A stretch of 64,000 nucleotides of DNA from Castor canadensis (lineage: Eukaryota; Chordata; Mammalia; Rodentia; Castoridae). The position numbers and the translations under genes are program-made. Shown here piece by piece: positions 36,001 through 51,000 of this stretch. Where the stretch lies: NCBI RefSeq assembly GCF_047511655.1, contig NC_133400.1:3261001-3325000 (forward strand), given 5' to 3'. Numbering within the stretch: the stretch's first letter is position 1; each line of letters starts with the position of its first letter. Below the pieces are notes generated by a model. It did not search any database, had not been told where the DNA came from, and worked only from the letters and a program-made list of their open reading frames with translations.

Positions 36001-39000
36001 GGAGCGGAGCCAGGACAGGGACAGGGTCGCAACGCTACAGCGGTAGCTGCCAGCTCCCACTGGCTTCATCAGCCAGGCCAGCCACCTGCTAAGCACCAAC
36101 TGTATGCCCTCCACCTCAGTGCCAGGCTGCGGGCTACTCCAGCACTCAGGGGGGAGTCAGGGTAGGCCACAGGCGCTCCAGGTCAACAGTGAGCATGGGG
36201 GACACAGAGGGGAATCAGACCCTCTGGTTAAGGCTCAGAGTAGACCCTCTCCTCATCCATCCCACACAGTGCTGTGGACCCTGGGCCTGTTACCATACTC
36301 AGAGGTGACAGCAGCAGAGGTAACGGTCTCCAAGATATCTTTGTGCAATGCCAGCATCCAGGGCCAGGGCCACCCAGAACCCCAGGTGAGAGACTCTGCG
36401 GCAGTCAGCAAGCGGCCAAGCCACAGAGGGTCCCGCCCAGCCTTTCAGAAAGTCGCCAGTTGGGCCTCATCCCCGATCCCCACTCAGTGCAAAACCAGAC
36501 GCCCCTGTGCCTGCTCCAGGGGCCACTTCTGTCCCCACGTCAACTTTCACACATCTCCAGGAAGTATTCACGCAGCAGGAGCTTTGCTGGAGTGCGCCCC
36601 AGAGCCAGGGTCACCTGCTACAAAAGCCAGAGTGAGTGACCTGTTTGTGTTACTACTGGGAGCAAGGGGCTCCCACAAACCCCAAGGGCTGTCCCAGCCT
36701 GGAGACAAGGGACTCAGGCGAGCAAGGCTGGCCAGCAACCAGCCAGCCCTTCACTTGAGGATGCCACAGGCCAGCGGGCAGACAAGGAGCACAGAAGCTC
36801 GGCTGTGCCAGTCTCGGCTCAGCCTCCTTTCCTCGACGTGTACTCAGTGGGATGGGAGCCAAGCCCTAGTGCTGACTGGGAGGACTGCGTGTGGGTATCG
36901 CAGATGACGGACCTGTGGCAACAAGTGCACAGGTGACTGGGACAAGGCAGGGAAACCCTCTGGAATCCCATAGGCCCCAACACAGCAGGGACATCCAGGG
37001 ACAGCCGGGCACACAGCAATGCTGTCTGAAGTCGGTGTCTGCCATGACCTGCAGGTCTGGGGAGAACCAGCCAAACAAAGAACCACGGTGGTTGCCGTAT
37101 GCTGCTTCCAGACGGAGCCTCCCTCTCCCAGCCTGCCCTGTCTGCCAGGGCTCCTCTGGCATGGGACAGTCCGGGCCCGCGTGGACCTAAGGCTGGGAGG
37201 CCACAGTGCTTGGCTGCAAAGGGAAGGGGGCTGTCTTTGGGGGTGGGGTCCTGCATCTCTGTGCCTATCAATGAACCTGAGCTGACAGGGGAAGGCGTGT
37301 GGCTTTTTGGAGGACAGATTTCCCAGGGCTGGTTAACCGCCAAAAAAGCATGAGCTGCAATGCCAGCCTCTTAGAGATGGATGGGGGCTAGGGGAAGCCA
37401 GCCTGGAGAGTCCCCTCGGAGAGTCCCTATGGGGTTGGCTCTGACTCTGCTGGACAATGAATGCCACCACGTTAGGGACATCCAGGGCGAAGGGAGTTGG
37501 GAGCAGGGAGAAAGAAGAGGACGCAGAGTGACAACTGGGAGGCAGAAGGTCTTGAGGAAGGCACAAGAAAACTCATCCTTGCATCCACATGGTGGGTGGC
37601 ACGGCCCAGAGACCTGGCCTCTTGCTCTGTTCCTCCTGCCCTTCCCAGGGGGTCCCCACCACACTCTGCAATCAGGGAGGCTGGGGGTGGCCAGCGTCCC
37701 CCTCTGAAGCCTAGCTGCCTCCCCGGTTCAAGCCTCCCTAGGACCCGGACTGGGCACAGAGCTCTGAGGACAGCCTGCCACGCTCACACCTGTGCCGTGA
37801 GACAGATGGGGCTCCAGACACCCGCAGAGCCACACCTCCGCACCCTGCCAGCCGTAGACCGACACACGAGGCGGGCGTGCCAGGCGGGCCCCGCATTTGT
37901 TTTGCTGTTTTCTTTGAAAGAGACGGATTTCCGAGGCAACGGTGTATGGGCACCTCGCCCCCGCCAGGCCCACTCCACTGCAGACGTGCTGGCAGGTGTG
38001 GGCCACCTGGACTCAACACGAAGGGACGGCCCAGCCTCTGCCACCCCGGGCCAGATCTCGGTTCCAGATGGCACCAGGGACCCCACAGCAACCAGATCCA
38101 CCCCCTCACCTATAAGGCCTGTGACAAGATGAGGCAGCCAGCCAGCAAAGGCCACCAGAGGTAGGAGCTTGGAGCACTGCTGGCATTGGCGCACCCTCAT
38201 CAGCCCTGTCCCTCTGCACATCACAAAGCAGCGACCAGCCTTGGGTACAAAGGACAGTAAGTCAGGATCATTCCCTAAGTGATTCCTGGGAAGGGGATGC
38301 GGTGCACAGCCCTGGATGTCGTGTGGGTCTTCCACAGATTGGCTGAGAACATGATGGGCTCTGGCACTGCAGCCCTGCCCCCTCAGCAGACGGCACCATG
38401 TCCCCGTGGGAGATAGCAGATTGTCACACAGCTTGGGCCCTGCCTGGCAGCAGCCTGGTCGCACCAAGCACAGGATGGAGTTGTGGCAAGGGTCCCATGG
38501 TTTGCCCTCTGTAGGGGTCAGGGGGGAAGGGTCGGAGGAGGGCCAAGACTCCTGAAGGCCCCCAGCTCCTGTGGGGGCAGGACCGGTGACTCAGGGCCTG
38601 GCTATGGGTGTTGTGTTCCCAGAGCTCCTCAGGGAACCCAATGCTTCTCATCCACTCATTCATCAAACACCTCTAAGTTCACAGGGCGATCTGGGGACCC
38701 TACCCCCTCCCCACAGGCAGACCAGGCCCAGTGCCAGGAGGTCAGAAGGCCCACAGGAGGTAGAAACTGGTACAGGGCAGTGGGGTGAGTGCAGGACAGG
38801 GTCTGTGTCCAGCCTCGGGGCTCCTAGGCTGGGGCTTCAGATGCCCACCGAAGGACAGGTTGGTGCAGAAGAGGTTCTAGTGGGGGAGGCAGGAATGGTA
38901 GCCAGTGTTACTTCAAGGAAAGGAGGAGTGCTGGCCTGCAACGCTGAGGATCGGGAGCCTCCTAGATACATAAGCCATGACTGAGTGGCCTGGGGACATT

Positions 39001-42000
39001 CTTTTGAGTACCAATGATAGGGTAGAGCTCCAAATGGACCCCTGGCCCATCAGTACAGAAGGAGCCAGAAGTCTAGCCTAGCCCCAACTTGGGATCAGAC
39101 CCAAACACCTGCAGCCCGAGGCTCCTGCCAGGGCCTGGGCCCTCTCTCCTCCCAAGAAGCACAGACATATGCACGAGCACCCAGGGAGGCCGGCAGCACC
39201 AGGCTCCCTTCTAGCCAGGCCTAGTCCACAGGGCCTTAAGATCCCATGTGTGGCTCTGGACCGAGGGCATCCCCACCCCACAGGGCAACAAACAACGGCG
39301 GGGGTGGGCAGATGGGGAGCAGAAGGACAGGGTGGCAGCCGTAAAGGGGAGGAGGTGAGCAGATGGTGGTTAATGGGAGGGCTGCGGGAAGGAGTGGGGG
39401 GAGGTGGAGGTGATGGTGGCCCCCGTTTACTGTGCACTGTCTGTGCCTGGCTCTGGTTCATCCTGCTGAATCATCACAGTCCACGAGAGAGACGTTCTCC
39501 TCATCCTGACAAAACGCAGAGGCTCAGAGGTCAATCTACCTGCCCAGGTCACACAGCAAGTGACTGGAACTGGCTGATTCCCAAGCATCTGCCTGGCTTG
39601 CTGAGCCCTGGTATTGAAGGAGTGTGTTAAAGGGTCAGGCTGGGTCCACGGCCCCACACAGCCCAGTCCTTGGTGACAGCACACAGCTCATAGCATTCTG
39701 GTGAGGCCCACCCCGGGGGACCACGGAGGGGCCGGTTCCTCTCTCTTCCTCTGCCGTCCTCTCGGGGCAGAGCAAACGAGGTGGCACGCAGATTGCTTTG
39801 TCTGAATTGAATTTTTAAACTGCACTCTCGAGACCCAGTGAAAGGAGAGAAGTTAGTCAGAGAAGCAGAGGCAAACACAATCAAATGACTAAAAATAAGA
39901 TGGAGCTTCCAGAGCAGAGGGCAAGGAGGGGCCAGTGCAGGCCAGGCTGCTAAGAATGAGGGGACAGAGAGTCAGGACTCCATGGGGTCCGCAAGCCACC
40001 CTGTCTCCATCCGGGACCCCTGCATTGCAGCAACAGGAGTCGGGCAGAGCCATCACTGTGGGAGGCCAGGCTGCAGGCCTGTGAGCTCAGGACAGGGACA
40101 CTACGTGTGGCTTCTCAGGACACAAGGCCTGTGGCTTATGACCAGGCCGGGGCAAACAGGAAGATCAGGTTTACCCAGCAGTAAAGCGAACACAGGTGAG
40201 GGGGCCGAGACCATGAAAGCAACCTCAGGACCTGGGCACACAGCCCCCCCCGCCCCCCCAGCATGCAGCAGGAGCTCGATCTGTGGTCACGTGTGCTGGG
40301 GTGCAGAAGTGTTCTCAGGGCCCAGCTCCGTTACTGGCCTCCTGCGCGGTCAGCCATGGAGCTGGGAAGAACTGGCACAAAGGGCAAAACTGTCATGCCT
40401 GCTGCACCAGCCCGGGTGCAACGGCCACGACAGGCAAGGCCCAGGGATGGAAGCTGATGACTGCTGACGGATGGGACACTAGACAATGACACAGGACTGC
40501 TGGCTAACAGGGACAGGGAGACATCTTGGAATTTCAGAGTGAGGATGGCTGCACGACTCTATGCTGAAGCCATGTGTGCTTTTATGGGGTGACTTTTATG
40601 GCACAGGAATCAGATCTCAAAATTTTAAAACGTTGAGTCCAGTCCTCCTGGCATCACCAAACCCACAGCCCACTGGCTTACAGAGCCATCCCTGGCTTCC
40701 CAAAGCTGCAGCCCACACCCCAGGAGGCCAGGGCAGCCCCATCAACTGAGACACCAGCTCCTGTGCTCCCAAACACCTCCCTGCACCAGGTAGGAGCTGG
40801 GGAAAGGGGGCTTCCTCCTGCCTGGACCACCTGTTCAGGACCCCTAGCTCCACTTTCCAAGTGCACTTGGGACATCCCACCCAGCAGCAGCAAGGGCCAC
40901 ATGTACAATCTCACAGCTGTGAGCCAGTCCTACAGATGCAAGAAAACCAAATTCCCTGCTGGGGCAACTGAGGAAATCAGGAACTTGTGTGGAGTGTTGG
41001 CCAAGAGGATGCTGGGAAGAGGACCAAGGATCTTATCAACACAAACCCAGGCCGACTGCAGGTGCCCTGAGAACCAGGTCACCAAGCCTCAAGCCTGTGT
41101 GTGGCCACCAGGAAGCCAACAATTACCAACAATATAGCAAAGGAGGCCCAGGCCGGCTGGACCCCAGTGCTGGCACCAGAGGGTCCTCAGGTCCCCATCC
41201 TGCTCTGTGTCCACACAGCCTGAGCCCTGTAAACCTGGACACAGAGATGACTCAGAGCAAGCCAGTGGTCACGTCCCTAACACAGCAGCATTGCCAACCC
41301 TCTGTCCTCCCTGTCCCTACTCTGTGGCAAACTCTCTGGGCACTGGCACACCCAGGCAGAGCCGAGAAGAGGCAGGCTCCATGGCCATCATGCCTGTCCT
41401 CCGCCATCTGCACTCAGAGGCACCCTTTGTTCCCAGCCACTGAGATCCAGCAGCCTCTGACACTTGGGCCACCCACTGGCCCACCGTTGGAGCTGGTCAC
41501 TGGAGACAGACAGCCTCAGGCAGCACAGGCCACGCCAGGTGGGGAGAGGTTCCCCAGGTCCTGACCTTGTTCTCAGCAAGGAGGGAAACCTGCCTAGGTG
41601 GGCATCTCCTGGGCAGTGCTGCCTCCGACTCAGCCCTAAGGGTGGTCTCCAGGCCCCATGCCAAGGCCTACCAAGCAGAAGCTGCTGGGCAAACAGCACC
41701 CCACGGGCCTCTATGAGGAGGCCTGAGTCTCCACTCCGAGCTCAACTTTCTACTGTGTAGTCCTCTCCCAGAGCCTGCACGGCCTCCTCTAAGCCATCTC
41801 GCTTCAGCTACCCAGAAAGGAGTGGCTCGGTAGCTCCTGACACAAGAGGGCTGGTGCCTAGCCGTGCCATGGAGCCCTGGCCGGGGACATGGAGGGCTTG
41901 CTGGCAGCCCCACCTCTACTGGGTGGACAGTGCAGCCTGCAACAAACAAGGAAGATCCTGAGAGAGGGCTCCCAGCTCCGGATCAGCCCCTCCTGGGCAA

Positions 42001-45000
42001 GGCCCCAACCCACTCATTCCAGGCTCACCCCTACACTTCTCCAATGCCTCCCCAGCAACCAGACAGCAGAAAGGCCCCGGTGAGAAAGGCAGGAGAGATC
42101 TGGAACTAGGAACCCCACCCATCCCAGGCAAAGGCCCATTCCGCTGGAGGTCTGAGTGGCGGGGCTCCTGGGGACCCTGGAGCCCCAGACTCCAGGCTTG
42201 CAGCTTTGAGTCAAGACAGCCAGCAGGCAGGGGACCCCACCTCTAGGCTAGAAGGGAAGTGGTAGCCAGAACCCAAGGACTCAAATCTCCAGACACAAGC
42301 GGGCTCATCTGTCCCCTCAGCAGCCCTGGGCCAGCACCAACAGTCACCGGCGGACACTGTGGTTTTCGAAGCTAAAACCGTGGGGCCTAGGGCGCCTCAC
42401 TGCACACACAGAAGACTGATGCCCAGAGAGAACCAGCATTTCCCCAAAGTCACACAGCACAGCACTGCCTGGGTGACACCAGAAGCCAGGCCTCTGGATG
42501 CCCTGGGCGACTCATCCACTTTACCACGAGAAGCAGTCACTGGATTAAGCCGTGGTGGGCTCAGCTGTCCCAGAGTTCCTGAGCTCTGGGCTCAAGCTCT
42601 GTGCACATGGAAGGAATGCAGACTGGGAGCCAGGCCAGCCAACTCCCCCAGGCAAGAAAGGCTCCCCCAAGAGTGCCTTCTGGGGGAGAGGTGCCAAGGC
42701 ACGGCCACCTCATGGAATCCACTCCAGGCTCCAGTGGCCAGCAGGGCCTCTTCCCCACCAACACCCGCACAGGGGCTTTTGGAGGCAAGGAGGACAGAGG
42801 CCGGACAGAGAGGGAGGAAAGCGTAGAGCGAAGCAGCAGTGTGTGGTTGGGGGGGGGGGTGACTGTAATTTAGGTAGCCCTGCCAGGAGAGTGCATGTGT
42901 GTGCTGGGGTCACATGCTGCCCATGAGGGTGGCTTCCTGGCCTGGGGCACAGCCAGCCTGTCACTGCACCTGCTGCTGGCAGGGGCTGGGAGGGCAGGGG
43001 GCGCCCCAAGCCGCCAGCAGCGTCTCTTACCTCTGGGCTCCTCTGCCTGTTTGGCGAGCTTGCGCAGTGCAGCAGCAAAGCTGGAGGACGGGGCGGCCTG
43101 GGCCGACAGCGCACTGCTGGTGGCCGGGCTGCCGCTGGGCACCAGGGCGCCATTGAGCGGCGAGGGAGTGAGGGGGTTGACGGTGGCGGTGGTCCTGGTC
43201 GCGGTGGAAAGCATCCCTAGTGAAGGGGACTTGGGCTCATGGCTCATGCCTGAAACAGGAAAAGAAGAACCAGGGTCACCCAGAGAGCAGAGGCCAGCAG
43301 CAGAGGGGCCGCGGGCAGCATGCAGGGAGAGGCGGGGGCGGCCGTGGCACAGGCGGGAGTGAGCAGAGCCAGCACTGCAGAGCAGACCTTTGCCCTAGAG
43401 CCCAGCTGGCCCCAGCCAGGCCCAAGGTCACCAGGGACACTAGCCAGCTCAGGCCAGCACTGACTCTCCGAGAGGGCAGCCCAGGCTACAAGAGTATCAC
43501 CTGAAGGTCCCGAGGCCAAAAGGGATTGGAAAGGGAGACCGAGGCACAGGCCCAGTGCACAGAGCCTGTGTTCTCGGGATAGAGCAAAATGCTGCAGCAA
43601 GGCACAGGGCCGAAATGATGGCCGGCGATAAGACAACCCCTGTGGTGGCTGATGGTCACCGAGTGCGGGTCTGCCAAGCAGCACTATAACCATCCCGTTA
43701 CAGAAAAGGAAACTGAGATCCAAACACAGCACAGCCAAGGCCACCGGGCAGTCAGCACAGACCTAGAGTATAGGCCAGTCCAGGGTCATCCCCACCCCAT
43801 GCTCTCCTGAACCCCAAGACAGGTTCAGGAAAGGTCACTGACAGGTGGAAGAGGAACGGTGGGAAAAGAACAAAGCTGCCTGCAGGCCCTACGAGGATCC
43901 CCCAGAGAGCACGAAGGCTCTGCCCAGAGCGCCACAAACAGAAATTCACCCATGCCAACCACCTCGCGCCCAGACTCCTCCCTTCCTACCCAGCTAAAGT
44001 TCAGGTTGACGCTGGCCAGATAGGTGAACCGGCTCTTCCCACCAGCAGCAGGCCTAAGCCCAGATGTGGCCAGAGGAGACACTGTCACCGCCCCACTCAG
44101 GCCCCCTGCCTCTCCAGTCCCCACTCTGTACTGAGGTAGCCTCTCATAGCACATGCAGGTCAGTAAGAGCCTGGCTTCCGGGGCTGGGCGCCACCCACCA
44201 TAAAGGCATTTCATATTAGCACCCTGCCCTCTCCAGAGGCTGGTGCCCATGCCGCAGATCAGGTCCCCGTCTCTTGACACAGGCACATCCAAGGTAACTC
44301 TATCAGGACCAGTGGTCGAGAAACTTACTGGAACAACCTGGCCACGCACAGCAGAAGCAAATTCACTTCCCAAATCCAGGTGGAAACCTGGAGGAAGGAA
44401 GGGACCCTGGGCTCTCTCCTAGGGACTGTTCTGTCCTCCAGAGCCTACACCAGCCCCATAGGGACCTGTGTGGGGTGGGGTCTTAACTAGAAACCATTCC
44501 TGTACCTGTGTCTGGGGCTAGCAGGCATGCACGGGGCAGGTGAGCACAAGGGTCCTATGCCCTCCATCCACTTGCTGCTCCAAGGCCACTGGCCCTGACG
44601 TACACTAAACCACAGTTCTGTAGAGCTGGGCAGGGCTGGCCGCCACCCTCTCCCGTGGGGGGCACACAGCAGTATGCTGGGGGGGGGGCTGGCCAACAGA
44701 AGGAAACACAGAGGCATTCTCTCCAGCAAGCACTCGGACCTCAGGAACAAAGGACCCCACAAGAACCTCTGCGCCCACAGGAGGCAGGCCGGCTCCTAGC
44801 TGCAGGGCAGGCCACAGGGTACACAGCCCAGCTGCTACAGCAGGCCAGCGGGCTGCGAAGCATGACCCCAACGAGCGAGGGGCAGGACCCTCCCTGCCTC
44901 TCCATGGCTGCTGCACCAGGCCCAGTATCAGGAATCCAGCAGGACGACACAGGGTATCTCCAGAAAATGCAGCTTCAGACAGGTGCCCTGTCCTGCTGGC

Positions 45001-48000
45001 CATCTGCATTGGGCACTGGCAGACATGAAGCCTAGAAGCTAGCCAGCCCTTCACCTGCTCACCCGGCCTGTAATGGGGTTCCTTTCCTTGTCTCCACCAT
45101 GGGCAAAGGCAAAGGGTGACACAAGCCCAGCCAGGGCAGGAGGAGGAAAGTCTGGATGTGGCTCTGTCACCGAGGTCGTTATTTAGCCTCTTGGCTGGAG
45201 TTTCCTGTTCTATGACACAGGGACAAGTGTTAGAGCCTGCCAGGGACAGCCCAGGAGGCCTATTGTTGTCATATACCACCCAACAGCCCAAAAACCGGAT
45301 GTAAGCTGCTGGCTTTGCTGTCCCCTGGGGGACCAAGGCTCCCTGGATAATCACATAGTCCCAGTCCCAGCCGGGGAGCTATAGCTCTGTGTCCAGAGCA
45401 GTCAGCATCTGACACTAAGGCTGACCCACAGAACACCCTGGAAGGAGGGGATGGAGCATTTGTCCTGTTGCTCACAGGGACCACCAGGGACACGGTCCAG
45501 AGAGCCTCAGTGCCCACACCTCAGGAGCGGATGGGGAGCCAGGTGCTGGCCGTCCCAGTGAGGCACATGGAGTACCACATGGAGAGGGGCTGCCTGGAAG
45601 ACAGGGTAAGAAGGGACCTTGTGGACACAAAGCCACCCAAAGCCAGCAGGCCTCGGGTCACACGGACTTGCAGGGTCACCTCTCTGGACAGCCTAGCAGT
45701 GGGCTCAGGAGGCTGGAGAGCCACCATGCACCATCCCTATCAGCACCAATGCCTCACGCTCATCCGCTTGATGCCAGGAGGCTATGAGCAAGGATGGGGA
45801 AACCAAAGCCAGGCGTTCTAAGGCTGGTCTGACATCACAGCCAAGCAGCACATGTAGGATTTGGACTGGCAAGGTCACATCACTGCCCAGCCCAAGGCCA
45901 CCGCAATGCCTAGTCAAAGGTGGAGACACACAGCTGAAGTACGCCTGACTCTAGAGATTAAAATGTGTCCCCACCAAGTGGAGGCAATGGCGCCTCCCCT
46001 GGAGGGCAGCAGCTCTGGAGCCACTGGACGAGGATTCCCAGGTGAGGTCATCACAGGTTGTGTCCTCCTTGCCCTTGCCAGTCCCTGCGGTGGAGGGTGC
46101 TCAGCTGCCATGCTGTGAGTAGAGTTGAGCAACCTGCATAAATCCCCCATTTTAAAAATGAGGCCTCAACTAGCCACTGTCTAAGGGGGTCACCTGGCAG
46201 GGCCCCGCAGCCTGGGCCAGAACCTGAGCCAGAAGCACCCAGCAAAGCCCGCTCGGGTCCTGGGTCACAGAGACTCTGAGCCAAGGTTTGCTGTGGAAGC
46301 CACCAAACTTGGAACACTTTGATATGCTGCTTATCAATAACTAAAACCCACCCCGTTAATCAAGACCACCCCTCCACCTCTCCCATTAGAAGCCAATACC
46401 CTGCAAGTGACCTTCTGCCATTACCAACAGAGTCCTCGGCTGTCCCTCAGATGATATCAGTCCCCTAGCCACCTCTCCCGCCTCCCACCTTCCTGAGTCA
46501 GAACCTCCCTCCACTCGCAGCTCCCTAGGAGAAAGGTGGGAGAAGGCAGGGTTGGGCCAAGGCCCAGTCACACAAGGCTGGTATTACTCCAACCCAGCGT
46601 CCTGTCCCCTGACACAGGCTGCCCAGGGCCCAGCTTCAGATCCACCCAGAGCAGCAGATGGTCTGCAGCCTGCACTGCACAGTGGTATGAGACAGGGCTC
46701 TCAGGTCATTGCACCTCCCAGCAACCCTGCCCCTGAGGCTAGCTGATCACCTGGGCAGATGTGCAGGATCCCAAATGGCACAGCCTTAAAGTCCTTGGTG
46801 GCTCTTCTGATGAGGACAACTCGTCCTTTTTTTTTCTCTCTGTTCTACTTTTAATGCAGTCACCCCAATGTTCAAAAACCTTCCAAGACCTGTGCTACTC
46901 CCCCCCCCCCCACCACCAACTGGACTTCACCCAAGCCTCCAGCTGCTCTCTGGTGACCACAGCCCCAGAAGGCAGGACTGCCCTTGCCTCCTCCCTGGGC
47001 CCACAGCCACTTCAATGTCATCAGCACTTTACTGTAGGGACACAGACAGTAACCCTACCCCCAGACAAAGCTTGGCACCACTCTCTGGGCCCCCAGCAGC
47101 CTCCAGCCTGGGGGATAGCTCCCCCACCCCTGGGAGTCCCCAGAGCTAGCATCCCTGCCGGTGCCCATGCACTCCCGAGCCTGGGAAGCCATTCTGCTGA
47201 TGTCAGGTCACTTAAAATAGAATTCCGAACTCGCTGCTTCATTAGGGGAGTCTAAAATTAGCACTGCTCCCGCGTGTGTGCATCAGGCGGGCGGGGGGCA
47301 GCCCTGGCCCGGCTTCCTCCAGGCTGAGCAGGACAGCCAGCGGCAAAGAGCCCCCTCACTCAAGAGCCTCAGTGCTGTGGATTGCTCTGCGCCCAGACTC
47401 CTCAGAAAGGATATGGGAGACAACCCCACTCCAGGTGGGACCAGTACCACAGCATCCACAGAGGCCCCAGGGGAGCAGGAGGGGACAGAGGCTGCGGGAG
47501 GTTGCGGGGTGCCTGCTCGTCCTGTCCTCATTAGAGAGGCGTTTATTAACTTCTGTGCTCCTGGCCGTTGACTGAAGTCTCAGCTACATGGCCGCTCACA
47601 TGGATTCATTATCGTAACAGCTGGGAACAAGCTCCCCAGCACGAAGGCCTATGATGGATGAGGCCGGGAGCTGGAGGCTCCCTGCACCATACGAGCTCTC
47701 CTGACACACAGCACAGCAGGAAAACCAGACCCACTGGCCTCTCTGCCTCTTGTTCACATCACAGGCTGCTCTGAACTGGCTCCCCACTGCCAGATCCACC
47801 CCCAGGAAAGAGAAGTCTCAAGGCTCCTCTCAGCCCCAGCCTTCAGTTCCTTGGTCCAGAGCTGAGAACTCCGGGCCACCACTGAAGAGCAGAAAGAGGC
47901 CTCCACCGTCCGCTAGTGCCCATCAAGTGGACCAAGTCACAACATACTGGGTGGCCCTGCTTTGCATCCCCAAAGTGCAGAGTTTTTAGTAACACACTCT

Positions 48001-51000
48001 CTCTCTTCTGCAAAAGCAAAGGTGTCTAATATGTTCAGATGCCTCACGATGCTCCAAAAGAAAAAAGAAGGAAAAAAAAAAGAGAAAGAGGAAGAGCCAG
48101 AGCAGCTTGGCTGGCAGGTGGGTGACACTTTTGCCACCTACCTTGCCTCATTCTGCACAACAGACCCTGGTGGACGCTGTCACAGTGGCTGTTCATGACG
48201 GGGGGGGGGGGGGGGGGCTGCCCTGCTCCACTAAGTGTGGCCTCTCGCCCCCTCCTCCTCCCATAATGGAGCAGGGCGTAATTAATCAGAGTGCCAGCCT
48301 CCCTCCTGCCGATCCCATAATTATGTCCCTTTCATCCCTGCTCCTCCCAGCACCAGACCTCAGGCCTGCTCCCTCCCTGCTCTGTAATTACAAGCTAATA
48401 GTTGAGAGGAATCTTCTGCTGGGTCCCAGTTCAAGTACCAATCGTCCCTTCCCCCCAGCAGCCACCCTCCTCCCCCCCACCTCCGGGTAATTACACCCCG
48501 TGAGGCTGCGCCCAGCGGGGCTCTGCTCTCAGGCCGTGGTGCAATCTGGACCCGGATTCTCTAATCACCCCTCTCCATAATTTTTCATTACAGCAGAAAG
48601 AAATGTTTGTGAACAAATAAAGGACGTCCCGGGCTCAGCCTCTGCATCTGCCTCTATGCTCCCTGTGGCCCCAAAGGGTGATGCTTCTGCCGCCCTAAGG
48701 AGGCCAGGGTCACCCTGCTGCAGGACCGGACGGCAGGGGCAGCGTGGGGCCCCATGTGATCCCGAGCGGATTCATAATAAATTCATTATGTTTGCCACCA
48801 GCGTGTTCTGAGCTCGCGTGTGTGGAGCAGCTCCCTGGGCTGGGGGAGGGGAGGCAGCCAGGGTGGGCACGGGGTGGCCTGATGTCTCAGCTAAATACCT
48901 CCCAGGTTACTCAAGTGACCACACAGGGACTTACTCCCAAGGTCGATGCCCCTTGGAACCAGCAGGCGGAGCCAGGGCGGCCCAGGCAGCTGGCCTGGGA
49001 ACAGAAGGGCGGGGATTATAGCAGGAAGGGGTGGGAGAGCAGCCTGGGCATCCAGAGACCGTCCAGGACTACACCAATGAGGACAGGAGGGGCTTCCCCA
49101 ACAACAGAGCTGGGGCATCTCCAAAGCAAAATTGCTAGAGCCTCCTGCAGCCACCACGAACCCCACGCTCAGCCTGCGTGGCAAAGCACCCCCACGGCTA
49201 CACTATACAGCAAATGGGGTGGTGGCGGATGACCCGAGTTTGTCCTCAGCCTTCCCCTGTCCTCTACCAGGCCGCCTAGGCCCCTAGCTGAGTCTGAGTT
49301 CTGCAGAGCTCAGGGTGCAGAGTCTGAGGACGAACTCTCCCCACCCTCAGGTGCATCTGGAAGAATGGCTGGGGTGAGGCCAAGGCGCTGGGTCCATGGT
49401 TGCTGGAGGATGCAGGACAGAGGTGGAGGCTGGTGAGCAGGAAAGGGGTCCCCAGGGAGGATGCCATAAGGCAGATTCAGGGGCTTTGCATGTGTGTGGA
49501 CGCTGTGTGTGGACACGGCTGGACGCAGGGCCAGGGCCAAAGAGGGCTCCTCTAGCCACCTAGGATTACAGTTCAAGGCCACAGGCTGGGAGTCCCTCAC
49601 ACCAGCTGGAAGTTCCTGGGTGGAGGCGAGGGACGGAAGTCAGGCAACAGATGGCAGCGACATTTGACGTGATTATACTAAGTGATTGCTGCATGTGGAG
49701 AAGCCTGGTGAGGACAGATGACGGCTGCCGACTGCAAGGGGTGGCCAGGCCGGGGGAGGTGGGAGCCGACTGAGGCGGGGGCTGCTGCCCCACAGCAAGA
49801 CAAAAAGCAAGCAGAAAGGGGCCCAGAGGCTCCATCAAGTGACCTGGGAGACACCATCCCAACAGGAAAGATGGCAGGAGGTGACATTCACCCCACTTGC
49901 TTTCCTAGGCCACCCATTTGTATGGCTCGCAAAGCTGACCCAGTAGACTGGACCAACCAAAAGGCAGTTGAGACAGGCCTCAAGTCAGCACGATAGTGTG
50001 GGCTACAGCTCACAGAGGGGACCCAGTCTTGCTGCTCCCTGCCCCCACCCCAATAATGGTTTCACCCAGCCTGCCTCATAGCGCGAGGAGCACCCTTAAA
50101 CTCGAAAGGGGCCAGACCCATTTGGCAGCTCAGGGCCCTATAACTGCAGGCAGCTTCCGGTGCCACTGTGTGTTGTGCCCATGTTCCAGAGGAGGGTACC
50201 AGGTAGATAAGGTCCCCTGGCAGTGGCTGCTGGACAACAGGGAGAACCCCATGTGGCCTCAAGCACCAAGCTAACCAGGCCACCTTCCTGCCTCAGCCCG
50301 TCACAAAGGCCCCTTTCAGTGAAGGCCGCTGGCCTTCTGCAGAAGTCCCAAAAAGAGACACCCAAGTTGGCCAGGATGCAGCCACTAAGGCCTCCGAGTT
50401 TCCACAGGATGGAGGCCGGGCAGGGGCCAGCAGGATCAAGGCTAGGTCCTGTGAGTGGATGACACCTGATGGGAAGGAGGACTGCCTCATGAAATCCCAG
50501 CTCCCTAGGGCCCCAGAAAGCTAGACCCCGCACGGTCCTGCTGTCCCCCAGGCTGGAGGCGGCTGAATAGAGTTCTGTCCTCCAGGGACCCAGGAAGCTA
50601 CTCTTAGAAGTGGGAAATGGAGCACCTAAGAGCGTGTGGCCCCAGTATGGTCTGCCCGGATGGAAGCCCCTCATGGACCAGGATACCCAGAAAACGCTTG
50701 TCACTAAGTGTTCAAACACAGATCCTTGAAAGTGGGACCAGGGTCTCCAGCGGCCAGCTTCAGGGGCTGAGGACACAGTGGAGGCCTGGCTAGGCCCTTT
50801 GCCCCAAAGGGAAGGTCATGTCCCCAGAAGGAGCCTTGCCTGCTTGGGGTGGAGCGAGAAGTACGGGGTTGGTGGCTCCTGCTCCGAGCCTGAGCCTCGG
50901 GTTCTCAGTAGGTACTGGGGGGGAGGGGGTTTGATAAAGGACAAAGGTCTGGCTACGAGGATCTGTCATCCAGAGACCTATGTGTGCTTGGCCTGTCACC

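Larger units (their letters stand above)
33083..43030 (-). other. GSE1: GSE1 intron 2
   Basis: 9.9 kb, GT-AG. Contains the 3' end of an L1 (34,262-34,887), a candidate enhancer (35,665-35,985), MIR fragments (39,405-39,600; 42,395-42,515) and otherwise GC-rich unique sequence. No coding exon was seen. Confidence 0.8.
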
